Positions 32,129-38,833 of a stretch of DNA of 44,004 nucleotides are shown here, one piece after another; positions within the stretch are counted from its first letter, which is position 1, and each line of letters begins with the position of its first letter. A model generated the notes under the pieces. It made no database searches and had not been told where the DNA came from. It was given only the letters and a program-made list of their open reading frames with translations. A program made the translations under genes and the position numbers. The DNA is from Firmicutes bacterium UBA6806 (GTDB lineage Bacteria > Bacillota > Clostridia > Peptostreptococcales > Acidaminobacteraceae), in the NCBI GenBank assembly GCA_002452745.1, contig DKFC01000018.1, positions 1 through 44,004 on the forward strand. The letters are read 5' to 3'.

Positions 32129-33165
32129 AAATAGCAGTTGGTATGAGTGGCGGTATTGATAGCAGTACCACTGCTTTGCTTTTAAAAGAAGAGGGTCATG
32201 ATGTCATCGGCGTTACCATGTTTCTCTTTGAGCATCAAACCAGTGAAATAGAACATGCAAAACTGGTTTGCGAAAAACTAAAAATTCCGCACTTTGTCAT
32301 GGATTACAGGGAAGCCTTTCAAAATCATGTTATTTCAGAATTTATCAAAACCTATGAGGCTGGGCACACGCCAAATCCGTGCATTAGATGCAATTGCCTA
32401 TTCAAGTATGGCCAGTTAATCGACGATGTCAAAGCTCTAGGGGCAGATGCTTTTTCCACAGGGCACTATGCAAAAATCCAATTTAACCAAGATTCAAAGG
32501 AATTTGAAATCCACATGGCTGTCAACAGACGTAAAGATCAGTCCTATAATTTGTTTCATCTGAGTCAAGAGACTCTCGCCATGCTTCATTTTCCACTAGG
32601 TGATGTAAAATCCAAAGATTCTGTCAGAGATATCTTTCAGTCTGTCAACATTGAAACAGCAAAGAAGAAGGATAGTCTAGGCATCTGCTTTATAGAGCAC
32701 AAACAGCATGAGCTTTATCTGAATTCTGCTAACAGCAGTGCCATGAAATCAGGTGAGATTGTGGATAAATCGGGAAAATTTTTAGGTTATCACCAGGGAA
32801 TTGCAGGTTATACCGTTGGTCAAAAAAAAGGACTCCCTGAAAGGGAATCCGGAAAATATGTGACAATCGGCATTGATGCCGCTAAAAATCAAGTGATTGT
32901 AGGCGACGAAGCAGATTTAATCAAGTTTTCTATTAAATCCAATGATTTCAGTTTCATAAGCAATCATCAAAAGTTGCCTTTGGAAGTGTCTGTAAAAGTC
33001 AGCCAATGGTCAACTATCTATGCAGGAAAGTTATATGCACTCTCTGCCAGTGAGACACTTATTCAATTCAAAGAACCCGTTAGAGCGCCAGCACTTGGTC
33101 AAGCTGTTGTTTGCTATGAGGGCACTAAGCTCATTGGCGGTGGCACTATCCACAAAGCTGACTAA
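32125..33165 (+). CDS. mnmA: tRNA-specific 2-thiouridylase MnmA (TetR-linked copy)
   Basis: MnmA adds sulfur at position 2 of the wobble uridine of tRNAs for Lys, Glu and Gln, using ATP to activate the base. The 346-residue protein has the P-loop type GMSGGIDSSTTA, the catalytic Cys in PNPCIRCN, and the second Cys in LGICFIE that receives sulfur. FSTGHYAKI and KDQSYNLFHL are family blocks. It overlaps the TetR stop by 4 bases, with GAGGAAA as its ribosome site inside tetR. Regulation by TetR is unusual for a housekeeping enzyme, so it may be a second copy or have a changed substrate. No sulfur-donor gene is adjacent. Confidence 0.88.
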   Translation: MKIAVGMSGGIDSSTTALLLKEEGHDVIGVTMFLFEHQTSEIEHAKLVCEKLKIPHFVMDYREAFQNHVISEFIKTYEAGHTPNPCIRCNCLFKYGQLIDDVKALGADAFSTGHYAKIQFNQDSKEFEIHMAVNRRKDQSYNLFHLSQETLAMLHFPLGDVKSKDSVRDIFQSVNIETAKKKDSLGICFIEHKQHELYLNSANSSAMKSGEIVDKSGKFLGYHQGIAGYTVGQKKGLPERESGKYVTIGIDAAKNQVIVGDEADLIKFSIKSNDFSFISNHQKLPLEVSVKVSQWSTIYAGKLYALSASETLIQFKEPVRAPALGQAVVCYEGTKLIGGGTIHKAD

Positions 33166-33198
33166 TAAATCCGCAAGCTAAACCGCAAATTGATACAC

Positions 33199-34230
33199 TT
33201 ATATCTGACTTTTGAATTGTGTCAGCCACGCCTTTGTTTCTATATCTGCAAAACTGCCTTCTAATGCGTTTTCATAAACCGTTTTGCAAAAATCTGTCTC
33301 AATATCAAAGGCCTTCTCAAGACACTCAAACTCTCCAGTCATGCTGGTATTGGAAACCGTTCTGTTATCTGTGTTTAATGTTATCAAAAGGCCTTCCCTT
33401 TCAAAAGGCAAAATGGGATGGTCTTTTATTTTCTCAACTGCACTGGTTTGAAGATTACTGGTCGGACAGCACTCAATAAAAATTCCCCTTTCAGCAACTT
33501 TTTTCTGAATTTCAGGGTTATCCATCATCGCTACTCCATGCCCAATTCTCTCAGCCCCTAGAATCTCGATTGCATCTACTATGTTTTGCGTAATGCCCGT
33601 TTCTCCAGCATGTATAGTCACATGATACCCCAGTTTTCTTGCATAGCCCATGGCCTCTTTAAATCTAGGTGCAAATAAATCCCTCTCTCCGGCACATAAA
33701 TCTATTGCCACGACGCCCTTTCCAAGATATGGCTTTCCAGCATCCAAAACACTATAGATGCCCTCTACATCACTATTTCTCATGTAAGAAAGAATAACAT
33801 TCCCTCTAATTTCAAATATCTGCTCCGCTCTTTTTACGCCCTTTACAACACTGCCTATAATTCGATCATAGTCCAACTGTCCTTCTGTATGAAGCTGAGG
33901 TGCAAATCGAATTTCCACATATTTGACCGCTTCCTTGGCACAGTCTTCCATGAGCTCAAAAGCAACTCGCTCCAGCACTTCCTCTGTCTGCATCAGATAT
34001 ATGGGAAGTTCAAATCGCTTAAGGTAGGTATCTAATGAATCGCAATCATATGGTGCAACCAGCAGTGTTGTAACTGCTTGAAGTCTAGCCTCTCTATTTT
34101 CACCTAGGCCTTGTAAATACTTTTCCGTTGTGTCTTTTGAGGATTCTATAAGTTCCAAAACAGTTTCAGGTCTAAGGCTTCCATCTAGGTGGCAGTGCAG
34201 TTCAATTTTAGGCACTTTTCCATAATTCAT
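33199..34230 (-). CDS. add: Adenosine deaminase family protein (riboswitch-controlled)
   Basis: This is a 343-residue zinc hydrolase that deaminates adenosine to inosine (some family members use adenine). The metal HxH is at residues 12 and 14 in ELHCHLDGSLRP. The catalytic region is TIHAGETG, followed by HGVAMMDNP and ECCPTSNLQT. The metal-Asp region reads LNTDNRTVSNTS; the TDNR form is seen in clostridial deaminases instead of TDDP. TTGGAGGGA precedes the ATG. The leader carries an adenine-type purine riboswitch with a terminator. The riboswitch responds to adenine, so an adenine deaminase cannot be fully excluded, though the sequence favours adenosine. It is convergent with mnmA (33-base gap). 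Confidence 0.9.
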   Translation of the reverse strand: MNYGKVPKIELHCHLDGSLRPETVLELIESSKDTTEKYLQGLGENREARLQAVTTLLVAPYDCDSLDTYLKRFELPIYLMQTEEVLERVAFELMEDCAKEAVKYVEIRFAPQLHTEGQLDYDRIIGSVVKGVKRAEQIFEIRGNVILSYMRNSDVEGIYSVLDAGKPYLGKGVVAIDLCAGERDLFAPRFKEAMGYARKLGYHVTIHAGETGITQNIVDAIEILGAERIGHGVAMMDNPEIQKKVAERGIFIECCPTSNLQTSAVEKIKDHPILPFEREGLLITLNTDNRTVSNTSMTGEFECLEKAFDIETDFCKTVYENALEGSFADIETKAWLTQFKSQI

Positions 34231-34261
34231 ATACTTCCCTCCAATATTTAAATCCCATAAA

Positions 34262-34318
34262 TAAAAAACGCTTAATTACGAAGAGAGCATCATAAAGCCC
34301 TCCTCGTAATCAAGCGTT
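34262..34318 (-). terminator. Riboswitch-controlled terminator of add
   Basis: On the minus strand AACGCTTGATTACG and the following GAGGAGGGC pair with GCTCTCTT and CGTAATTAAGCGTT, about 22 bp with a few G-U or mismatched pairs, then TTTTTT. The 5' arm contains the 3' strands of aptamer stems P3 and P1, so ligand binding and termination exclude each other. It acts as an ON switch: adenine present, gene on. Confidence 0.85.
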
Positions 34319-34366
34319 TGCGGTGCTTGGTAGAAACCCCCGTTCCTTATCAACAGGGTTATACGA
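34304..34366 (-). promoter_or_regulatory. Purine riboswitch aptamer, adenine type
   Basis: The three-way junction is clear on the minus strand. P1 is TCGTA (34362-34366) with TACGA (34304-34308). P2 is CCTGTT with AACGGG around loop GATAAGG. P3 is CAAGCA with CGCTTG around CCGCAAA. The junction GTTTCTACC between P2 and P3 is identical to the family core. The base that pairs with the ligand, equal to position 74 in the xpt aptamer, lies in GATTACG and is U, as in adenine-binding add and pbuE, where guanine aptamers have C. A terminator follows directly (34262-34318). Confidence 0.93.
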
Positions 34367-34401
34367 CGACATCTTTGAATCTGTATTTCTTTATTATCTG
34401 C

Positions 34402-34430
34402 ATTCTACATAATCTGCGCTCTCACGTCAA
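34402..34430 (-). promoter_or_regulatory. Promoter of the add riboswitch transcript
   Basis: TTGACG (34425-34430), 17 bases, TAGAAT (34402-34407) on the minus strand. Transcription should start near 34395, leaving about 30 bases before P1 of the aptamer. Confidence 0.82.
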
Positions 34431-34564
34431 GAATTTTATGGAAATTTCATAAATAGCAGCTCGTCATCTATCCTGCTTTTTACTGATTAAGTGAAATATT
34501 CCACTAATATTTAGAAAAATTTAAGAAACGGAAAAGGTTATTTTAAAAAACAGGTTTTATACTG

Positions 34565-34658
34565 ACTATAGTTTCAACATACAAATCCCTATTTGTATAA
34601 CCCCGGAACTGCAAAACCCTTATTTGTCACCGACTCTAATCATCGGTGATTTTTTTTA
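34565..34658 (+). ncRNA. Candidate small RNA with C-rich motifs
   Basis: Between the divergent add and acyltransferase genes a plus-strand terminator ends no known gene. Upstream of it is a perfect 8-bp hairpin, ATACAAAT and ATTTGTAT (34579-34598), with a CCCT loop. The unpaired spacer has CCCC (34601-34604) and ACCC, and the terminator follows. The -10-like TATACT (34557-34562) precedes, but no good -35 was found. A short structured RNA with several C-rich single-stranded sites could pair with GGAGG-type ribosome sites, as RsaE/RoxS-type RNAs do. This is inferred from structure only. Otherwise 34441-34556 and 34659-34783 (the rest of a 550-base gap) hold no features I can name. Confidence 0.4.
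34627..34658 (+). terminator. Terminator of the candidate small RNA
   Basis: TCACCGA and TCGGTGA pair over 7 bp with a 9-nt loop, then eight T (34650-34657). No protein gene precedes it on the plus strand. Confidence 0.85.
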
Positions 34659-34783
34659 TGCCTTCGTCTGCGCCTTCCCTTTTTCTTTAATCCAATCAGT
34701 CTATCCCCTCTAAAATTTGACTGTACCTGCTATTGCTATTGCGTTATAATGGTAGCAATGAACTGCTTATACTGGAGGCACTT

Positions 34784-35758
34784 ATGCGCAAGACATACCC
34801 TGAAATACACCTTTTGAGGATTTTAGCTTGTTTGATGGTCATCGTCATCCACGTAACAGCAACACCGGTGGTAACACTGATACCAAACTCCATCCCTCAG
34901 TTGTTTTTCATTTTTATAAATCGCTTTTCAAAACCATCAGTACCGATTTTTATATTTATCAGCGGTTTTCTACTTAAAACACCATCACCATCAACTTCAT
35001 TTTATAAAAATAAAATCCCGAAGCTGGTCGTTCCATACATATTGTGGGCAACTGCATACTATGTTCTATTTGTGATTTTAAAAATATATCCGCTCAGTTT
35101 AAACTTCTATCTTCTTGGCCTTTTAAAGGGGACTTTTGTCTATCATCTGTATTTTATGGTCATCATTCTACAGTTGTATTTATTGTTTCCCCTCATCCAA
35201 AGAGCCTATACCAAATGGGGGATTTTACCTGTTTTTTTGCTGTCACTTGCTCTCCAAACGGCAAGTGGTCTAACTGCATTTCCAATGCAAGATAGACTGT
35301 TTCCAACTTATATAGGTTACTTTGTTCTCGGAATGGTCTTGCGTGAGAACAAACATACTTTTAGCTTGTACAAAGGTAGCACTTTGATATTGACAGGGCT
35401 GCTTTACACCCATCAATTTATTGAATCTCAAAACAACGGGATTACACTTTCATTTCAGCTCGTTTCACTGACTTACATGCTATTTAGTCTCTACTCATGC
35501 TATGTTCTCTTGTGCCTCATGCAACAAGCAAAGGCGCTGTACCATCGACATGAACAGACCTATAATTTTCTAAGCCGCTCCACACTAACCGTTTACTATG
35601 CGCATCCGTTGATTATCATGATTAGCGATTATCTTTTATATCAGCTTGGGGTCATCTCTGTTAGCCTTCATGCATTAATCGCCTTTATTGCTATTCCTCT
35701 GATTTTGCTTCCACTTCTACGCTGGATTTATCAGGTTAAAGAATCACATATATTGTGA
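34784..35758 (+). CDS. Acyltransferase family 3 membrane protein
   Basis: This is a 324-residue integral membrane acyltransferase (OatA/WecH/NodX-like), which usually acetylates cell-wall or exopolysaccharide sugars. It has about ten hydrophobic segments. The opening ILACLMVIVIHVTATPVV contains the conserved His, PSVPIFIFISGFLL is the second family block, and LTVYYAHPLIIM is near the C terminus. The start is the ATG at 34784-34786 with GGAGG 7 bases upstream; a longer in-frame version would add 17 residues without support. No glycan genes are next to it, so the acceptor is unknown. A promoter is not clear: TTGACT and TATAAT occur but 22 bases apart. Confidence 0.87.
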   Translation: MRKTYPEIHLLRILACLMVIVIHVTATPVVTLIPNSIPQLFFIFINRFSKPSVPIFIFISGFLLKTPSPSTSFYKNKIPKLVVPYILWATAYYVLFVILKIYPLSLNFYLLGLLKGTFVYHLYFMVIILQLYLLFPLIQRAYTKWGILPVFLLSLALQTASGLTAFPMQDRLFPTYIGYFVLGMVLRENKHTFSLYKGSTLILTGLLYTHQFIESQNNGITLSFQLVSLTYMLFSLYSCYVLLCLMQQAKALYHRHEQTYNFLSRSTLTVYYAHPLIIMISDYLLYQLGVISVSLHALIAFIAIPLILLPLLRWIYQVKESHIL

Positions 35759-35785
35759 ATTTTCAGTAAATGTTTTAATGAGGCA

Positions 35786-35814
35786 TTGACTTCCAACTTG
35801 TTCAAGCGTATCAT
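35786..35814 (+). promoter_or_regulatory. Promoter of the small secreted peptide gene
   Basis: TTGACT (35786-35791), 17 bases, TATCAT (35809-35814). It lies 97 bases upstream of the ATG at 35911 and after the acyltransferase stop, so the small gene can be expressed on its own. The leader includes no structure I recognise. Confidence 0.65.
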
Positions 35815-35910
35815 AATTTATGGAATTATCAAATATTCAATTTGTCCAAAACAGCAAACCTGATATCCCAAGTTTTTTATCTTAACACCATTGATTAAGG
35901 AGGCCTCAAT

Positions 35911-36135
35911 ATGGTCAGAAAAATTGAAATTGTAATTGTATTGACTTCTATTGTCGTTCTAACACTATTCAGTGCGTCGTTTGCAGATCATAAATCACCC
36001 CACGTTCCCTACGATAACGACTCTGGTTTCTATGGAAGAAACATTTTAATTGAACCGGAAACACCCTCCCAAGTGGATATTTCCAAGGACATGGATACTT
36101 TCTTTTGGGGCGTTCCAGGATTTGACTTTTTCTAG
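35911..36135 (+). CDS. Small secreted protein of unknown function
   Basis: This is a 74-residue predicted exported peptide I do not recognise. Residues 1-25 form a signal peptide (hydrophobic VIVLTSIVVLTLFSASFA) with probable cleavage after SFA. The mature part of about 49 residues has no cysteine, is acidic and aromatic-rich (YDNDSGFYGRN, ending FFWGVPGFDFF) and has several prolines. AAGGAGG lies 7 bases before the ATG, a promoter precedes and a terminator follows 40 bases after the stop, so it is a genuine transcription unit. It may be a wall-associated or signal peptide. A hydrophobic ending FDFF is notable. Confidence 0.7.
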   Translation: MVRKIEIVIVLTSIVVLTLFSASFADHKSPHVPYDNDSGFYGRNILIEPETPSQVDISKDMDTFFWGVPGFDFF

Positions 36136-36165
36136 ATTTTTAATTGAAGGCATTTGCCGTAAAAT

Positions 36166-36198
36166 AAAAAAACAGCTCTTAGGGCTGTTTTTGTTTTT
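36166..36198. terminator. Bidirectional terminator shared by the small protein gene and tRNA-Sec
   Basis: AAAAACAGC and GCTGTTTTT pair over 9 bp with a 7-base loop. T runs follow on both strands, so it ends the plus-strand small gene and the minus-strand tRNA-Sec transcript. Confidence 0.88.
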
Positions 36199-36229
36199 AA
36201 TAACTCAGCTTAAAATCTGCAAAGCGAAC

Positions 36230-36326
36230 TGGCGGGAATGTGTAGGAATCGAACCCACCTAACAGGCTACTAACCTCTCACACTGGTTTTGAAGACCAGA
36301 GGGCACACCAGCACCCATCCACTCCC
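36230..36326 (-). tRNA. selC: tRNA-Sec (anticodon TCA), CCA encoded
   Basis: A 97-base tRNA with the selenocysteine layout. The anticodon stem CTGGT/ACCAG closes the loop CTTCAAA with anticodon TCA for UGA. The D stem has six pairs (GGGTGC with GTGCCC) around a TGGT loop, a Sec-specific feature. The variable arm is long (about 20 bases) and the T arm reads GTGGG-TTCGATT-CCTAC. The acceptor GGGAGTG pairs with CATTCCC, with discriminator G and encoded CCA. Serine is loaded by SerRS and converted to selenocysteine by SelA with selenophosphate from SelD. No selA, selB, selD or selenoprotein gene is in the window. A -10 box is upstream. Confidence 0.95.
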
Positions 36327-36339
36327 ACGACGCCATTTT

Positions 36340-36345
36340 ATTATA
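36340..36345 (-). promoter_or_regulatory. -10 box of tRNA-Sec
   Basis: TATAAT on the minus strand, 14 bases before the mature tRNA 5' end. No good -35 at 16-18 bases upstream was seen, so the promoter is only half supported. Confidence 0.5.
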
Positions 36346-36434
36346 CCTTACTTTGACACTTTCCTCCACCCAATTTCCTCATTTATATTGATAAAATTTA
36401 AAAACAAAAATGATTTATCCATTATATTCCATTT

Positions 36435-36480
36435 TAAAAAAGCATCATGACGACTTTCCTTAAACAGACGTCACAATGCT
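36435..36480 (-). terminator. Terminator of the peptide-use operon after pepD
   Basis: On the minus strand AGCATTGTGACG and CGTCATGATGCT pair over 12 bp with two G-U pairs, a 16-nt loop and TTTTTT after it. It lies 32 bases after the pepD stop. Confidence 0.9.
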
Positions 36481-36511
36481 CTTAATTCATCTTTTTAGAT
36501 TTACCAATTCA

Positions 36512-37963
36512 CTATTTTAATCTCTTGAGAACCTCACATAAAAAGTCATAAACACGCTTTGTTGAATCAATACTGAGTTTTTCAAACGGCGTATGAACAT
36601 CATACAGATTTGGTCCAAGCGAAACCATATCTATATCGCCCACTTTTTCTTTCAAGAATCCACATTCAAGCCCCGCATGAATCGCATCTACTTTTAATTC
36701 TGCTTTGAACATGTCGCTGTAAACAGTCTTCATCAACTCTCGAATTGGAGATTCCAATTTAAATTGCCATTCAGGGTAATCTGCAACCAAATAATTTTTA
36801 GCACCTGTCATCTCACTGATAACTGCCATTCTCTCACTGATTTCAAATTTAAGAGACTTCACTGAACTTCTGACTGCATTGGTCAACCTTACGACGTTTC
36901 CATCTTGTTCTAAAACCCCTAAATTATTTGAGCTTTCAACCAGTCCTGGAATGCCACCACTCATCGTCTGAACACCAAATGGTGTCAATCTGAGAATATT
37001 GGCAATATCTTTTGCAGATTTTTCAGTCATAACAGTCTTTGGAAGATCAACTTCTGAGAGAACAAGCTGAATCCCGCCATCTGCTGCTGCAAATTCGTTG
37101 ACAAACATTGACTCCAAAGATGGAACCAATTGTTCAAGAATTTCAACATCACTTCTCTTAACAGCAAAAGTTATCTCTGATCTCTTGGCTATCGCATTCA
37201 TCTTCTCTCCGCCTTTTATCTCAGCCAAGTCGAATTTAAAATGCCCTTCAAATGCCTTTAAAACACGTCCCATCAGTTTAATGGCGTTGGCTCTGTTCTT
37301 ATTGATTTCAATGCCTGAGTGGCCGCCATTGAGACCTTGAATGACCAATTTGAAGCCCTCATCCATAGCTGTTTTACCAGTTTCAAATGGATATTCAATA
37401 ATATTATTGACCCCTCCAGCGCAAGACGCCAGCAGTGTTCCCTCTTCTTCTGAATCTATATTAATCAAAATATCGCCTTTTACATTTTCGGGAATTAGAG
37501 AGACAACGCCATCCATACCTGTCTCTTCAGCCACTGTAAACAACGCAACTAAAGCTGGGTGTTCCAATTCTTTAGATTCCAAGATACTCATTGCCATTGC
37601 CACTGCAATACCATTATCTGCGCCAAGAGTTGTTCCTTTTGTCTTGACGAAATCACCCTCAATTACCAAGGGAATTGGGTCTTTTGTAAAATCAAAATCC
37701 AACTCGTCAATCTTAACGCAAACCATATCTGTATGGCCTTGTAAAATAACTGTTGGACCATTTTCATAGCCTTTTGTAGCAGGTTTCTTGATAATGATAT
37801 TATTTGACGGTTCTTTAATCACTTCGAGTCCTAAATTTTCAGCAAATGAAACCAGATAGTTGGCGACTGCTTCTTCATTTCCCGATTCTCTTGGAATTCT
37901 TGTGAGAGCCTCAAAGTTTTTAAAAACGCTTTCAGGTTGTATTCCTTTTAATACATCTTCCAT
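36512..37963 (-). CDS. pepD: Aminoacyl-histidine dipeptidase (Xaa-His/beta-alanyl-type), M20 family
   Basis: PepD is a cytoplasmic zinc dipeptidase with broad specificity, best known for Xaa-His dipeptides. The 483-residue protein has the M20 metal motifs: LQGHTDMVCVK (His near 78, Asp two later), DGVVSL preceded by AEETGMDG, DSEEEG and a C-terminal HAGLECGFL. The start is ATG at 37961-37963 with GGAGGGG before it, overlapping the upstream stop by one base as TAATG, so translation is coupled. A longer in-frame version would start inside the upstream gene. It is last in a run of minus-strand genes with an OPT transporter, a PqqD-like protein and a small membrane protein, so it probably splits imported peptides. 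Confidence 0.94.
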   Translation of the reverse strand: MEDVLKGIQPESVFKNFEALTRIPRESGNEEAVANYLVSFAENLGLEVIKEPSNNIIIKKPATKGYENGPTVILQGHTDMVCVKIDELDFDFTKDPIPLVIEGDFVKTKGTTLGADNGIAVAMAMSILESKELEHPALVALFTVAEETGMDGVVSLIPENVKGDILINIDSEEEGTLLASCAGGVNNIIEYPFETGKTAMDEGFKLVIQGLNGGHSGIEINKNRANAIKLMGRVLKAFEGHFKFDLAEIKGGEKMNAIAKRSEITFAVKRSDVEILEQLVPSLESMFVNEFAAADGGIQLVLSEVDLPKTVMTEKSAKDIANILRLTPFGVQTMSGGIPGLVESSNNLGVLEQDGNVVRLTNAVRSSVKSLKFEISERMAVISEMTGAKNYLVADYPEWQFKLESPIRELMKTVYSDMFKAELKVDAIHAGLECGFLKEKVGDIDMVSLGPNLYDVHTPFEKLSIDSTKRVYDFLCEVLKRLK

Positions 37964-38313
37964 TATAATTCCCCTCCTTTTACCCATTGATACGTCTTCT
38001 GCCGACCTTCTATGATTTCACCTTTTTCAATCATTCCAGTCAGAATTTGATTCAAAATAGCCGTTGGATCTTGAACAACAGCCTTGCTCTTGCTCCAAAA
38101 AAGCGATGCCTTCGTTCCCTGAACCGCGTCAAAGAGATCTGTCCAGTTCTGAACACTGCTTTTCATAAATGCTTTTCTGACTTTCTTTTCACTGCGATAC
38201 ATAAGCTGATTCAGCATTTCTTCTGATTGACGCTGTTTTTTCACATATCCCCAAGCCATCAGAAACGTTATAGCAAATGCAAATAATATGATTTCCAATA
38301 AAACAGTAACCAT
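37963..38313 (-). CDS. Small membrane-anchored protein of unknown function in the peptide operon
   Basis: I do not recognise this 116-residue protein. It begins with one membrane helix (about residues 3-22, LLEIILFAFAITFLMAWGYV) and has a basic stop-transfer segment. The soluble C-terminal 80 residues look helical, and QDPTAILNQILTGMIEKGEI followed by EGRQKTYQW suggests a small winged-helix-like fold. The ATG at 38311-38313 has AAAGGA 8 bases before it; TTG two codons upstream is an alternative. It lies 36 bases after the PqqD-like gene and its stop overlaps the pepD start codon, so all three are coupled. A role with the PqqD-like protein is inferred only from position. Confidence 0.65.
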   Translation of the reverse strand: MVTVLLEIILFAFAITFLMAWGYVKKQRQSEEMLNQLMYRSEKKVRKAFMKSSVQNWTDLFDAVQGTKASLFWSKSKAVVQDPTAILNQILTGMIEKGEIIEGRQKTYQWVKGGEL

Positions 38314-38349
38314 TTTCAAAATCCTTTCGACAACCTAATTATCACACTT

Positions 38350-38706
38350 CTATTTGTTCTTTTCAAGTTTTATGAATTCATTATTTCTTAAGATATTGAC
38401 ATATGAACCCAATCTTTCGTAAAGCGGCTCCACCTTATCACCAAACTCATCTCTAAATCCCATTGCAATATCTTCTATATTTTTGACACCATCAATAGAG
38501 ACCCAAATATAACTTCCGAACTCGTCTAAATCTATTTTCATCATCGTTGGCGTTTTGAAAAAAAATCTGACGACTTTATCAAGCCAACTGTTTCTGTCTA
38601 TTTGAATTTGTACAATTCCGTCTTCAAGAACAATCCACCTGACCTTCTCGTTTTTACTCGGTATAAAGTCTAGAAAATTTTCTTGACTTTTCGCTTTTTT
38701 AGCCAT
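38350..38706 (-). CDS. PqqD family (RRE-like) protein
   Basis: This is a 118-residue protein with a PqqD-type winged-helix fold, the peptide-recognition element used by RiPP enzymes. The C-terminal 65 residues carry the PqqD pattern (LDEFGSYIWVSIDG, NIEDIAMGFRDEFG, YERLGSYVNILRNNEFI). The N-terminal 50 residues have a charged, partly hydrophobic extension with SWLDKVVRFFF. No radical SAM or RiPP maturase is nearby. It lies 127 bases after an OPT transporter gene with a hairpin between, and before a small membrane protein and pepD. AGGTGA precedes the ATG. It may recognise a peptide for transport or cleavage; this is unproven. Confidence 0.8.
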   Translation of the reverse strand: MAKKAKSQENFLDFIPSKNEKVRWIVLEDGIVQIQIDRNSWLDKVVRFFFKTPTMMKIDLDEFGSYIWVSIDGVKNIEDIAMGFRDEFGDKVEPLYERLGSYVNILRNNEFIKLEKNK

Positions 38707-38770
38707 TTTTCACCTCATATTCGCTGACTTTATTTTTCCAATCTGGATAGATTCTCTTCAACCTGATGTA

Positions 38771-38804
38771 TAAAATTCCTAAGAGGGAATCCCCTCCTAG
38801 GAAT
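38771..38804 (-). terminator. Hairpin between the first OPT gene and the PqqD-like gene
   Basis: On the minus strand ATTCCTAGGAGGG and CCCTCTTAGGAAT pair over 13 bp with one G-U and a 4-base loop, followed by a weak TTTTATA. It may terminate or attenuate transcription from the OPT gene into the PqqD-pepD unit. Confidence 0.7.
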
Positions 38805-38833
38805 CTATGATAAATTAACCCAATTTTAAACCA

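Noticed and set aside
34733..34783. N-terminal extension of the acyltransferase by 17 residues
   Set aside because: No ribosome site precedes it, and GGAGG lies within it, 7 bases before the internal ATG used here.
37341..37769. 142-codon plus-strand open frame antisense to pepD
   Set aside because: It is the complement of a clearly conserved M20 peptidase gene and has no ribosome site or family features.
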